NCBI RefSeq assembly: GCF_030817355.1
Contig: NZ_JAUSZH010000001.1
Span: 6,510,501 to 6,574,500, forward strand
DNA: 64,000 bases
From: Streptomyces sp. V1I1
GTDB taxonomy: Bacteria > Actinomycetota > Actinomycetes > Streptomycetales > Streptomycetaceae
Direction of reading: 5' to 3'
The notes under the pieces were generated by a model. It saw only the letters and a program-made list of their open reading frames with translations. It ran no database searches and was not told the DNA's origin. Of this stretch, positions 20,432-28,404 are shown in pieces; position 1 is the stretch's first letter, and each line of letters opens with the position of its first letter. Made by a program: the position numbers and the translations under genes.

Positions 20432-21010
20432 ATGCTTCGGGTGATCAATCGCGTACTGCTCGGCCTCGCCGGGCTGGTGCTGCTGTGCGTGGGCGGTGCG
20501 GTGCTCGCCGCGGGGGCGGGGTGGCCGGTGCCGTCCTGGTGGCCGTGGGACGGGCCGAGCGATGTGCTGCTGAGCGAGGCGGACCGCGACCGCTGGCGCG
20601 ACGAGGGCTGGTGGTGGCCCGCGGTCATCGCGGGGCTCACGGTGGTGGTGCTTCTGGCGCTGTGGTGGCTGATCGCCCAACTCCGGCGCCCCCGGCTGGC
20701 GGAGGTCCTCGTCGACAGCGGCGACGGCGAGGGCGCGCTGCTGCGGGGCCGTGCGCTGGAGGGCGTGCTGGAGGGCGAGGCGGAATCCCTGGACGGCGTG
20801 TCCCGTGTGCATGTGACGCTGACGGGCCGCCGGAGCGAGCCCGAGGCACAGGTGAGCCTGCTCCTTGAGCCGTACGCGTCGCCGGGTGAGACGCTGACGC
20901 GTCTCACGGAGGAGGCGGTGGGTCACGCGCGAGACTCGGCGGGCCTGGCGGTGCTGCCGGCGGAGGTCCGCCTGCGGGCGGCGAAGCACCGGGCGCAGAG
21001 GGTGAGTTGA
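20432..21010 (+). CDS. amaP: Alkaline shock response membrane anchor protein AmaP
   Basis: 192 aa. Two N-terminal membrane helices (about 6-28 and 63-82) flank a Trp-rich extracytoplasmic loop (WPVPSWWPWDGPSD). A cytoplasmic domain of about 110 residues follows (LAEVLVDSGDGEGALLRGRALEGVLEGEAESLDGVSRVHVTLTGRR). This matches the AmaP architecture, in which the protein anchors Asp23 at the membrane. Last gene of the cluster, 6 bp after the DUF6286 gene. A 440-bp repeat-rich gap follows. Confidence 0.85.
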   Translation: MLRVINRVLLGLAGLVLLCVGGAVLAAGAGWPVPSWWPWDGPSDVLLSEADRDRWRDEGWWWPAVIAGLTVVVLLALWWLIAQLRRPRLAEVLVDSGDGEGALLRGRALEGVLEGEAESLDGVSRVHVTLTGRRSEPEAQVSLLLEPYASPGETLTRLTEEAVGHARDSAGLAVLPAEVRLRAAKHRAQRVS

Positions 21011-21119
21011 GGGTGGCGCGGGGCTCCGGCCCGGACCCCTGGAGGTGAAGTGTGGGGGTGCGTGGCACCAGCCACACCCCTCGGGCCGAGCGGCAGCTCC
21101 GCGCCGAGGGGACGCGCGG

Positions 21120-21445
21120 AGTGGGACGCACCCGGCGGTGAGAGGTCGGTCTACCGCCCTGCCCGCATTCGCGGGCGGGAGTAATCGGGGAGCGCGGGGC
21201 TTCGCCCACCGGGCCACGCCCGGGGTATGGGAGGTCAGCGCCCGCGCCCGCACTCGTGGACCGGAGTGATCGGGCGGGTGGGTGGGACGCACGCCCCCGC
21301 GCGTAGCGCGGGGGCTCCGCCCACCGGGCCGCGCCCGGCGGCGAGAGGTCGGCGCACCGCGTCGAACCCGCACCCCGCACCCGGCGGGGCGAGGTCAGCG
21401 CTCCGCCCGGCCCCCGCGCCCGGCGGTGAACCCGCACCCCCCGCG
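21120..21445. repeat. Tandemly related GC-rich modules in a 440-bp gap
   Basis: The gap from 21011 to 21450 between the convergent amaP and SDR genes holds no gene. It is built from degenerate repeats of about 110 bp. CGGGAGTAATCGGG (about 21175) recurs as CCGGAGTGATCGGG (about 21260). GGGGCTTCGCCCACCGGGCC (about 21197) recurs as GGGGGCTCCGCCCACCGGGCC (about 21309), each followed by CGCCCGG and AGGTCRGCG. A further CACCCGGCGG...AGGTC unit recurs near 21133, 21335 and 21379. Small hairpins are embedded, e.g. GCCCGC(att)GCGGGC. Confidence 0.7.
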
Positions 21446-21450
21446 CCGCG

Positions 21451-22206
21451 TCAGAAACCGTGTCGCGCGCCGCCGTCCACCGGGAGCATCACGCCCGTCA
21501 AGTACGACGCCGCCGGTGACAGCAGGAACGCCGCCGCGTTGCCGAACTCCTCCGGCGCTCCGTAGCGCCGCAGCGGGATGCGGGACTCGTTCGCCGTGCG
21601 GGCCGCGTCCGCGTCGCCCGAGAGCGCGTCCAGTTCGCGCACGCGGTCCGTGTCGATGCGGGCCGGGAGCAGGCCCACGACCCGGATGCCCTGCGGGCCC
21701 AGCTCGTCCGAGAGGGACTTCGCGAAGCCGGCCAGGCCCGGACGCAGGCCGTTGGAGATCGTCAGGCCCGGGATCGGCTCGTGGACCGAGCCGGACAGGA
21801 CGAAGCCAATGACACCACCCTCGCCGAGCGCCGCGGCCGCCGTGCGGGCCAGCCGTACCGCGCCCAGGAACACCGTCTCGAACGCGGCCAGCCACTGCTC
21901 GTCCGTGTTGTCGGCGGCGAACCCCGGCGGCGGGCCGCCCACGCTGATCAGAATGCCGTCGAAGCGGCCGAAGTGCGCCCGCGCCGCGGCGACAAGGCGC
22001 TCCGCCCCCGCCGGGTCGCCGTTGTCCGAGGCGATGCCCATCGCGTTCGGGCCGAGTTCGGCGGCGGCGTCCGCGACGGACTTCGCGTCGCGGCCGGTGA
22101 TGACGACCTTCGCGCCGTCCGCGACCAGCGCCCGCGCACTGGCGTTGCCCAGCCCCCGCGACGCACCCGTGACGACGTAGACGCGGTCCTTCAGTCCAAG
22201 ATCCAT
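21451..22206 (-). CDS. SDR family oxidoreductase lacking the usual catalytic Tyr
   Basis: 251 aa with a Rossmann nucleotide site TGASRGLG (about 13-20), a modified N-A-G segment (SVGG at about 88-91) and the C-terminal PVDGG typical of FabG-like enzymes. The catalytic region reads SGSVHEPIPGLTISNGLRPGLAGFAKSL: the Ser is kept, but the Y-x-x-x-K positions appear as S-N-G-L-R. It may be an atypical reductase or a binding protein. It starts 5 bp after the GH15 stop on the same strand, so the two are probably co-transcribed. Confidence 0.86.
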   Translation of the reverse strand: MDLGLKDRVYVVTGASRGLGNASARALVADGAKVVITGRDAKSVADAAAELGPNAMGIASDNGDPAGAERLVAAARAHFGRFDGILISVGGPPPGFAADNTDEQWLAAFETVFLGAVRLARTAAAALGEGGVIGFVLSGSVHEPIPGLTISNGLRPGLAGFAKSLSDELGPQGIRVVGLLPARIDTDRVRELDALSGDADAARTANESRIPLRRYGAPEEFGNAAAFLLSPAASYLTGVMLPVDGGARHGF

Positions 22207-22210
22207 GTCC

Positions 22211-23998
22211 CTATCCTGCCGTCTCCTCCTGGGACAGCGCGAGGGCCGAGTTCGCCAGCGCGATATGGCTGAACGCCTGCGGGAAGTTCCCGAGCTGGCA
22301 ACGGGCCACCGGGTCGTACTCCTCGGCGAGCAGCCCGACGTCGTTGCGCAGCAGGAGCAGCCGCTCGAAGAGCTCCCGCGCCTCCTTCACCTGCCCCGTC
22401 ATCCGCAGCGCGTCCACCAGCCAGAACGAGCAGGCCAGAAATGCTCCTTCACCTCCGGGCAGCCCGTCGACCGCCTTGCCCTCGGTGCTGTAGCGGCGTA
22501 CGAGAGCGCCGTTGGCCCCCAGCTCGTCCCGTACCGCGTCCACCGTCCCGATCACCCGCGGATCGTCCGGCGGCAGAAATCCGACCCTCGGAATGAGCAG
22601 CGCCGCCGCGTCGAGTTCGTCGGAGCCGTAGGACTGCATGAACGCGTTCCGCTGCGGGTCGTACCCCTTCTCGCAGACCTCCTGGTGCACCTCGTCCCGC
22701 ATCGCCCGCCACCGGTCCGCGTCGCCGCGTATCGAGGGATTCGCCTCCAGGGTGCGCACGGCACGGTCCGCCGCCACCCACGCCATCACTTTGGAGTGCA
22801 CGAAGTGGCGGCGGGGGCTCCGCACTTCCCACAGGCCCTCGTCCGGCTCGCGCCACTTGGACTCCAGGAAGCCGAGCAGGCTGAGCTGCAGATTCCAGGC
22901 GTGCTTCTCCGAAGCCAGACCCGCCTCCCGCGCCACAAAGAGGGAGTCGATGACCTCTCCGTACACATCGAGTTGCAGCTGCTCCACGGCCTGATTGCCG
23001 ATGCGGACCGGTATGGAGCCCGCGTAGCCTCTCAGCCACGGCAGCTCGGTCTCGGGCAGCCGGCGCTCGCCCGCCACCCCGTACATGATCTGCAGGTCCG
23101 CGGGGTCGCCGGCCACCGCGCGCAGCAGCCAGTCACGCCAGGCCTTCGCCTCGTCCAGATAGCCGGCCGTCAGCAGTGCGCCGAGCGTGAGAGTGGAGTC
23201 GCGCAGCCAGCAGTAGCGGTAGTCCCAGTTCCGTACGCCGCCGAGCTCTTCCGGCAGAGAGGTGGTGGGGGCGGCGACGATCCCGCCGGTCGGCGCGTAG
23301 GTGAGCGCCTTGAGGGTGATCAGCGAGCGGATGATCGCCTCGCGGTACGGGCCCTCGCTCGCGCAGTCCGAGGACCACGCGGCCCAGTCCCCAAGGCTGT
23401 TCTCCAGCGCTTCGTGGGGGTCGATGAGCTCCGGCCGCGGCATGTGCGAGGGATACCAGGTCAGGACGAACGCGACCTTCTCGCCCGGGCCGACCGTGAA
23501 CGACGAGCGGGTGCTGAACTGCTGACCCCACGTCTTGACGTTCGGTTCGCTGCGCAGCCATACGGAGTCGGGGCCGGCGACCGCCACGCGGTGGCCGTCC
23601 GCGCGCCGCATCCACGGAACGATGGAGCCGTAGTCGAAGCGAATCCGCAGGACGGCGCTCATCTCGACCGTGCCGCTGACGCCCTCCACGATCCGCATGA
23701 CATCGGGGGTCGTGTCGCGCTGTGGCATGAAGTCGATGACCTTGACCGTGCCGGTGCGCGTCTCCCACACCGTCTCCAGGACGAGCGAGTCGCCGATGTA
23801 ACGGCGGCTGGTGCAAAGGCCCGCGTCCTTCGGGGCGATCCGCCAGTGGCCGTTGTCCTCGTCGCCGACCAGCGCGGCGAAGCAGGCCGCCGAGTCGAAG
23901 CGGGGCAGGCACAGCCAGTCGATGGAGCCGTCCTTGCCGACAAGCGCGGCGGACTGCAGATCGCCGATGAGGGCGTAGTCCTCGATACGTAACGTCAC
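22211..23998 (-). CDS. Glycoside hydrolase family 15 protein (trehalase/glucoamylase-like)
   Basis: 595 aa, the normal length of bacterial GH15 trehalase-like enzymes. The N-terminal beta-sandwich domain (MTLRIEDYALIGDLQSAALVGKDGSIDWLCLPRFDS) precedes an (alpha/alpha)6 barrel. Barrel motifs include VRNWDYRYCWLRDSTLTLGALL (near 265-286), with the likely catalytic acid region, and GGEGAFLACSFWLVDAL (near 525), where GH15 enzymes place the second carboxylate. No signal peptide, so it acts in the cytoplasm, probably on trehalose or alpha-glucans. Trehalose is a major spore sugar in streptomycetes. An SDR gene follows in the same transcript. Confidence 0.9.
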   Translation of the reverse strand: MTLRIEDYALIGDLQSAALVGKDGSIDWLCLPRFDSAACFAALVGDEDNGHWRIAPKDAGLCTSRRYIGDSLVLETVWETRTGTVKVIDFMPQRDTTPDVMRIVEGVSGTVEMSAVLRIRFDYGSIVPWMRRADGHRVAVAGPDSVWLRSEPNVKTWGQQFSTRSSFTVGPGEKVAFVLTWYPSHMPRPELIDPHEALENSLGDWAAWSSDCASEGPYREAIIRSLITLKALTYAPTGGIVAAPTTSLPEELGGVRNWDYRYCWLRDSTLTLGALLTAGYLDEAKAWRDWLLRAVAGDPADLQIMYGVAGERRLPETELPWLRGYAGSIPVRIGNQAVEQLQLDVYGEVIDSLFVAREAGLASEKHAWNLQLSLLGFLESKWREPDEGLWEVRSPRRHFVHSKVMAWVAADRAVRTLEANPSIRGDADRWRAMRDEVHQEVCEKGYDPQRNAFMQSYGSDELDAAALLIPRVGFLPPDDPRVIGTVDAVRDELGANGALVRRYSTEGKAVDGLPGGEGAFLACSFWLVDALRMTGQVKEARELFERLLLLRNDVGLLAEEYDPVARCQLGNFPQAFSHIALANSALALSQEETAG

Positions 23999-24061
23999 GC
24001 TGTGGCGTGTGCCCGCCGGGCGCGGGGGTTAAGCAGCCGTGTCCCCTGCCACTGGCGGCTG

Positions 24062-24916
24062 TCAGACCGTCGCGGGGGCGGGCTCCGGGGCGTCCTGCGC
24101 CGCCGCGGCCTCGCGGTCGCGCTTCTCACGCCGTACGAGAATCACCCAGCCGACGGGTACCGCGGCCGTGAAGAGCCACCACTGGACGGCGTACGCCATG
24201 TGCGCGCCGATGGAGTCGTGGTCGGGGTCCGGGATCAGTTCGGGGCTGCTGCCGGCGGGCTCGGGCGCGGACTGCTCCAGATAGCCGCCGAGCACGGTCC
24301 GGCCCAGCGCCTTGGCCTGTTGCGCGCTGCTGATCAGCATGACCTGGCGGGGCGGCAGACCGGCCAGGTCCTTGATGCCGCTGGCCTTCGTCGTCTCGTC
24401 GGCCTTGAGCCGGCCGGTGACGGTCACGGTGCCCTTGGGGGCGGGCGGCACGGAGGGGAAGGCTCGCTGGTCGGCGGCGGCCGGGATCCAGCCGCGGTTG
24501 ATCAGGACCGCCCGGCCGTCGGCCAGGATCAGCGGGGTCAGTACATGGAAGCCGACCCGGTCGTCGGCGGAGGTGCGGCGGCGTACGACGACTTCGTGCG
24601 AGGTGTCGTAGGTGCCGGTGGCGGTGACCTGCCGCCAGTAGTCGGCGCGCGGGACGGTGTGCCCGGGGGAGGTGAGCTCGGTCACGGGGACGGGCTTCGC
24701 CTCAAGGTTTTCGGCGATCAGGGTGTTCTGCGCGACCCGGTGCTGATGGCGGTGGAACTGCCAGAAGCCCAGCTCGATCATCGTGGGGATGAGCACGAGA
24801 CCGATGAGGGTGAGGATCACCCACTGGCGGGACAACAGGAAGCGGTACACGGCTTCGACCGTACCTGCCGCGGCCTGCGGCCCGGACGCGGGGTCCACGT
24901 CCGGGTGCCCGGTCAC
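24062..24916 (-). CDS. SURF1 family cytochrome oxidase assembly protein
   Basis: 284 aa from GTG. The SURF1 plan is clear: an N-terminal membrane helix (about 29-48, ILTLIGLVLIPTMIELGFWQ), the motif QFHR after it, an extracytoplasmic domain with LINRGWIPAAA, and a C-terminal helix near residue 245 (YAVQWWLFTAAVPVGWVILV). It assists assembly of the aa3-type cytochrome c oxidase. The start overlaps the stop of the small Cys-rich gene as GTGA, so the two are translationally coupled. The C-terminal tail is charged and Ala/Pro-rich. Confidence 0.9.
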   Translation of the reverse strand: MTGHPDVDPASGPQAAAGTVEAVYRFLLSRQWVILTLIGLVLIPTMIELGFWQFHRHQHRVAQNTLIAENLEAKPVPVTELTSPGHTVPRADYWRQVTATGTYDTSHEVVVRRRTSADDRVGFHVLTPLILADGRAVLINRGWIPAAADQRAFPSVPPAPKGTVTVTGRLKADETTKASGIKDLAGLPPRQVMLISSAQQAKALGRTVLGGYLEQSAPEPAGSSPELIPDPDHDSIGAHMAYAVQWWLFTAAVPVGWVILVRREKRDREAAAAQDAPEPAPATV

Positions 24917-25146
24917 ACCTTGTCGACGATGCCCGCCCTCCCCTCCGCGCGGGCGCAGTGCCCGCCGCAGTACCAGTGGCCATCGACCTCGACGCCCTGA
25001 CCGATGATCTGGACCCGGCAGTGCTCACAGATGGGCGCCATGCGGTGAATGGCGCAGGAGAAGCAGTCGAAGACGTGCACCGCGCCCTGCGCGTGCACCT
25101 CGAAGGACATCCCGTAGTCGTTTCCGCATACCTCGCAACGTGCCAT
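24913..25146 (-). CDS. Small Cys-rich (zinc-ribbon-like) protein coupled to SURF1
   Basis: 77 aa from ATG at 25146. Nine cysteines in CEVCGND, CFSCAIHRMAP, CEHC and YCGGHCAR (with an unpaired one after HVFD) give several CxxC/CxxxC pairs typical of a zinc-binding treble-clef or rubredoxin-like fold. No signal peptide. Translational coupling (GTGA) to the SURF1 gene suggests a link with respiratory-complex or metal homeostasis, but this is inference. I do not recognise a named function; prokaryotic metallothionein-like annotation is another possibility. Confidence 0.82.
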   Translation of the reverse strand: MARCEVCGNDYGMSFEVHAQGAVHVFDCFSCAIHRMAPICEHCRVQIIGQGVEVDGHWYCGGHCARAEGRAGIVDKV

Positions 25147-25210
25147 GCGCCACAGGGTGGGACGCGAGGCCGCCGCTCGGCGAGCGGGCGGCGGGCGAGT
25201 CGCGCCGGGT

Positions 25211-26239
25211 TCACTCCGATGCGGGTGCGGGTGCGGGTGCGGGTACTGGCGCTGGTGCCGGTGCGGATGATGCCGGTGCCACGTCACGCAACAGCTGCGT
25301 GAAGGCGGCCTCGTCGACGACCGGCGTGCCGTACGACTTCGCCTTGAGCGTCTTCGAGGTCGACGCCTCCGGATCGTTGGTCACCAGCAGACTGGTCAGC
25401 CGGGACACGCTGGTCGCGATGTGCAGCCCCGCCTCGATCGCCCGGTCCTCCAGCAGCTCCCGGTCGACGGAGGTGTCGCCGGAGAACGCCACCCGCATCC
25501 CCTGCGTCAGCGGCCCGCCCACCTCGTACCGCCCGGGGTTGGGGTAGGGGCAGGCCGGGCGCTTGCGCGAGGGCCGCCAGCTGCTCTGTCCGTACGAAGC
25601 CTGGTAGCCGATCCGCGGGGTCGCGGGGGAGTCCGACCACTCGGTGAGGGGACGGCACTCGAGCAGCGGCAGCCGCACCCCGTCGCGGGCCGCGCTGTGC
25701 AGACTCGGCCGGAACGCCTCGGCCAGCACCCGCGCATCGTCCAGCGCGTGGTGCGCCCGCTGCTGCACGACCCCGAAGTGCGCGGCGAGCGACTCCAGCT
25801 TGTGGTTGGGCAGCGGCAGCCGCAGCTCCTTGGAGAGCGCGATGGTGCACAGCCGCTGCCGGGTGGGCGCGGTGCGCTGCGTCCGCGCGTACTCCCGGGC
25901 GATCATCGACCAGTCGAACATGGCGTTGTGCGCGACGAGGACCCGGCCGTCCAGCCGCTCGGCGAACTCACCGGCGATCTCGCCGAACAGCGGCGCGCCC
26001 TCCAGCACATCGCTCGTCAGACCATGGATCCACACCGGACCCGGATCCCGCTCCGGGTTGACGAGGGTGTACCAGTGGTCCTCGACATTGCCCTGGGCGT
26101 CGAGGCGGTACACGGCAGCGGAGATTATCCGGTCCTCGCGAGCGAGTCCGGTGGTCTCCACGTCGACGACCGCGTACCCCTGGGGATACGCGGCCGGCCA
26201 CGCCGTTGCTGCGGTTGTACGGTCGTCGAGCATGGTCAC
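25211..26239 (-). CDS. DEDDh 3'-5' exonuclease (Pol III epsilon-like) with BRCT domain
   Basis: 342 aa. Exo I VVDVETTG (about 24-31, the D-x-E pair), Exo II HNAMFDW (about 100-106) and Exo III HHALDDAR (about 162-169) give a complete DEDDh active site. Residues about 245-320 form a BRCT domain (QGMRVAFSGDTSVDRELLEDRAIEAGLHIATSVSRLTSLLV). The C-terminus is a simple Ala-Pro repeat (SAPAPAPVPAPAPAPASE) encoded by reiterated GCGGGTGCGG-type sequence. Probably a DNA repair or proofreading-type nuclease separate from the replicative polymerase. The start could be GTG 26239 or ATG 26233; neither has a ribosome site. Confidence 0.9.
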   Translation of the reverse strand: MTMLDDRTTAATAWPAAYPQGYAVVDVETTGLAREDRIISAAVYRLDAQGNVEDHWYTLVNPERDPGPVWIHGLTSDVLEGAPLFGEIAGEFAERLDGRVLVAHNAMFDWSMIAREYARTQRTAPTRQRLCTIALSKELRLPLPNHKLESLAAHFGVVQQRAHHALDDARVLAEAFRPSLHSAARDGVRLPLLECRPLTEWSDSPATPRIGYQASYGQSSWRPSRKRPACPYPNPGRYEVGGPLTQGMRVAFSGDTSVDRELLEDRAIEAGLHIATSVSRLTSLLVTNDPEASTSKTLKAKSYGTPVVDEAAFTQLLRDVAPASSAPAPAPVPAPAPAPASE

Positions 26240-26308
26240 AGAGAATACGGGCCCGCACTGACAACTCCGGATCGGCCCGGTCGCCGCGCGGCCCGCCGGA
26301 GCCGGATG

Positions 26309-26926
26309 TCACGGCTTCAGCAACGCGTTCACCAACGCCCGTACGGACGAGGTGAAAAGCCTCTCCGGATCGGCCGGCCGGGCCAGCGCCCGTGCCAGGG
26401 CCGGGTCGTGTTCCGCCGTCCTCGCGTCCCACAGCTCGCCCTCGCCCGGCGACTGGACCGGTGAGCGTTCGCGGTTGCGCTCGACGAGTACGAAGCCGAC
26501 GACCTGGAACTGCACCGCCCGCACCGCTTCGGCGGCGCGCGCCCCGCGCAGCCCCGCGGCGTGCACCTCGTGGACGAGCGCCTGTTGCGCGGGCAGGAAC
26601 ATCCGTTCCGTGAGCCCCCGTTCGTGGACCATCGCGATCAGATGGGGCCGCTCGCGCAGCTCGCGGCGGAGCCTGCGGGCGACCGAGACGACGCGCTGGG
26701 CGGGCGTGCGGCCGACGGGCCGGATCGCGCCCATCTCCTGGACCGTGCGCTCGACCAGTGCGTCCAGCAGCGACTCGCGATTGCCGACATGCCAGTAGAT
26801 CGAGGTGACCGCCGTGCCGAGCTCGGCGGCGAGCCCCCGCATCGTCAGGGCCTGCGGGCCGTGCTGCTTGACGAGGGCGGCCGCCGCGTCGAGGACCTCG
26901 TCGCGGGTCAGGGCGGTGCGTGGCAT
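26309..26926 (-). CDS. TetR/AcrR family transcriptional regulator
   Basis: 205 aa. The N-terminal helix-turn-helix reads LTRDEVLDAAAALVKQHGPQALTMRGLAAELGTAVTSIYWHVGNRESLLDALVE (residues 6-60), the standard TetR DNA-binding domain. The C-terminal ligand domain is of the TetR_C type with VHEVHAAGLRG and FQVVGFVLVERNRE. It is divergent from the acetoacetate decarboxylase/amidohydrolase remnant, with 84 bp between. It probably controlled that locus; with the target decayed it may now be an orphan regulator. Confidence 0.92.
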   Translation of the reverse strand: MPRTALTRDEVLDAAAALVKQHGPQALTMRGLAAELGTAVTSIYWHVGNRESLLDALVERTVQEMGAIRPVGRTPAQRVVSVARRLRRELRERPHLIAMVHERGLTERMFLPAQQALVHEVHAAGLRGARAAEAVRAVQFQVVGFVLVERNRERSPVQSPGEGELWDARTAEHDPALARALARPADPERLFTSSVRALVNALLKP

Positions 26927-26978
26927 GGTGCCCCCAATTCTCGGGCGCGCAGGGCTCTTTACCCTTCATCCGCAGCGG

Positions 26979-26994
26979 TGTAACTGTGTTATAG
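26979..26994. promoter_or_regulatory. Candidate TetR operator/promoter of the decayed gene
   Basis: TAACTGTGTTA (26981-26991) is a perfect palindrome around a 3-bp centre and overlaps a TTATAG -10-like element (26989-26994) facing the pseudogene. It lies 53 bp upstream of the TetR start codon, the usual place for autoregulation of a divergent pair. Confidence 0.45.
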
Positions 26995-27010
26995 CCCCCC
27001 GGAATGGAAC

Positions 27011-28349
27011 ATCCCACGCGTACGGTACGGCGCGCGCACCGAGGCGGAGATCGCCGCGGCCCGCGCATCCAGTTCCAAGCTCCCCGACATCTGGTCCACC
27101 AGCGTGGTGGCGGTGTGGGAGAGCGACCCGGACGCGGTGGCGGCCAAACTGCCGCCGCCGCTCAAGCCCACCGGGCGGCCCCTCGTACGGGCCACCCACG
27201 AGCGCGCGCTGAACGGAGGACGTGAGGTGTTCGGCGAGCCGAAGAAGCTGGGCGAGATCACGGTCGAGCGCGACGGCCTGGTCGTACGGGCCGTGCTCGC
27301 CCGGCACGGCATCACCTTCGTCGAGGTGCGGGGCACGGTGGACGGACCGCTTCCGCTGCCCGAGCCCGCCGAAAAGCTCGACATCTACTTCAAGTTCCTG
27401 CCCGCGGTCGACGGCCGGGGCTTCGACGCCGACCCCGTACTCGTCCACTGCACCCGCAACGAGAAGATCCGCAGGCTGGAGAGGCTCACCGGCGATGTGG
27501 TGCTGCGCGAGTCCGTGTACGACCCCGTCGCGGACCTCCCCGTACGCCGCGTCGTCGAACTCACCATCGGCGAGAAGACCTCCGACCAGAAGGGGCGGGT
27601 CGCGGAACGCGTCGGGCCTGCCGGAGCTGTACTCGCGGACGTACGACCCGATCTGGGCGGTCGGCGACGAGCTGGGCGTACCGGTCAACCACCACGGCGG
27701 TTCGGCGTCGCCGCCGCTCGGCGAAGAACCGGCCGCCCGCGCGGTGTTCATGGTGGAGACCACCTGGTTCTCGCACCGGGCCCTGTGGCATCTGATCTTC
27801 GGCGGGGCCTTCCGCCGCCACCCGGACCTGAAGCTGGTCCTCACCGAGCAGGGCTCGGGCTGGATCCCGGGCGTGCTCGACATGCTGGACTACTACCACG
27901 GGCGGCTGGTCGCGGCGGCTTCGCGAGCCTCCAGGGCGGAGTCCAAGTTCGGTGCCGGGCTTGCCGCTTCGATGGGCAAGGGCCCGAGCGAGGTCTGGCG
28001 CGACAACTGCTTCGTCGGCGCGAGCTTCATGTGTCCGCACGAGGTGCCGCTGCGCCACCGGATCGGCCTGGACAAGATCATGTGGGGCAGCGACTATCCG
28101 CACGACGAAGGCACCACCCCGTACTCCCGCGAAGGCCTTCGCATCGCCTACGCGGGTCTGCCGAGGGACGAGGTCGCGGCGATGGCCGGCGGCAACGCCG
28201 CCCGCGTCTACGGCTTCGACCTCGGTCTCCTCGACGCGATCGCGGCCGAGGTGGGCCCGACGGTCGAGGAGATCGCCGAGCCGCTGGCCGAGATCCCGGC
28301 GGACGCGACGAGCCCCGCGTTCGCCCGGGGCGGGGTGCGCGTGTGGTGA
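27011..28349 (+). pseudogene. Chimeric remnant: acetoacetate decarboxylase 5' part fused to amidohydrolase 3' half
   Basis: Frame A (from 27011 to about 27605) encodes an acetoacetate decarboxylase-family protein: RVRYGARTEAEIAAARASSSK, then GGREVFGEPKKLGEITVERDG, then TSDQKGRVAERV. Frame B (about 27605 to 28349) encodes the C-terminal half of a metal-dependent amidohydrolase: LPELYSRTYDPIWAV, VNHHGG, LVLTEQGSGWIPGVLD and MWGSDYPHDEGTTPYSR. Its N-terminal HxH metal site is missing. Three lesions are visible. There is no usable start in frame A: codon 27011 is ATC, while an ATG at 27004 is one base out of frame. About 40 residues seem missing between RPLVRAT and ERALNGGREVF. The two genes are joined out of frame near 27605. 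The missing-residue count is from memory of the family. Confidence 0.82.
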
Positions 28350-28404
28350 GCCCGGGGGCGGGTCGTTGCGGGTGTGGTGAACCCCGGGGTGAGACCCTCC
28401 CCGG

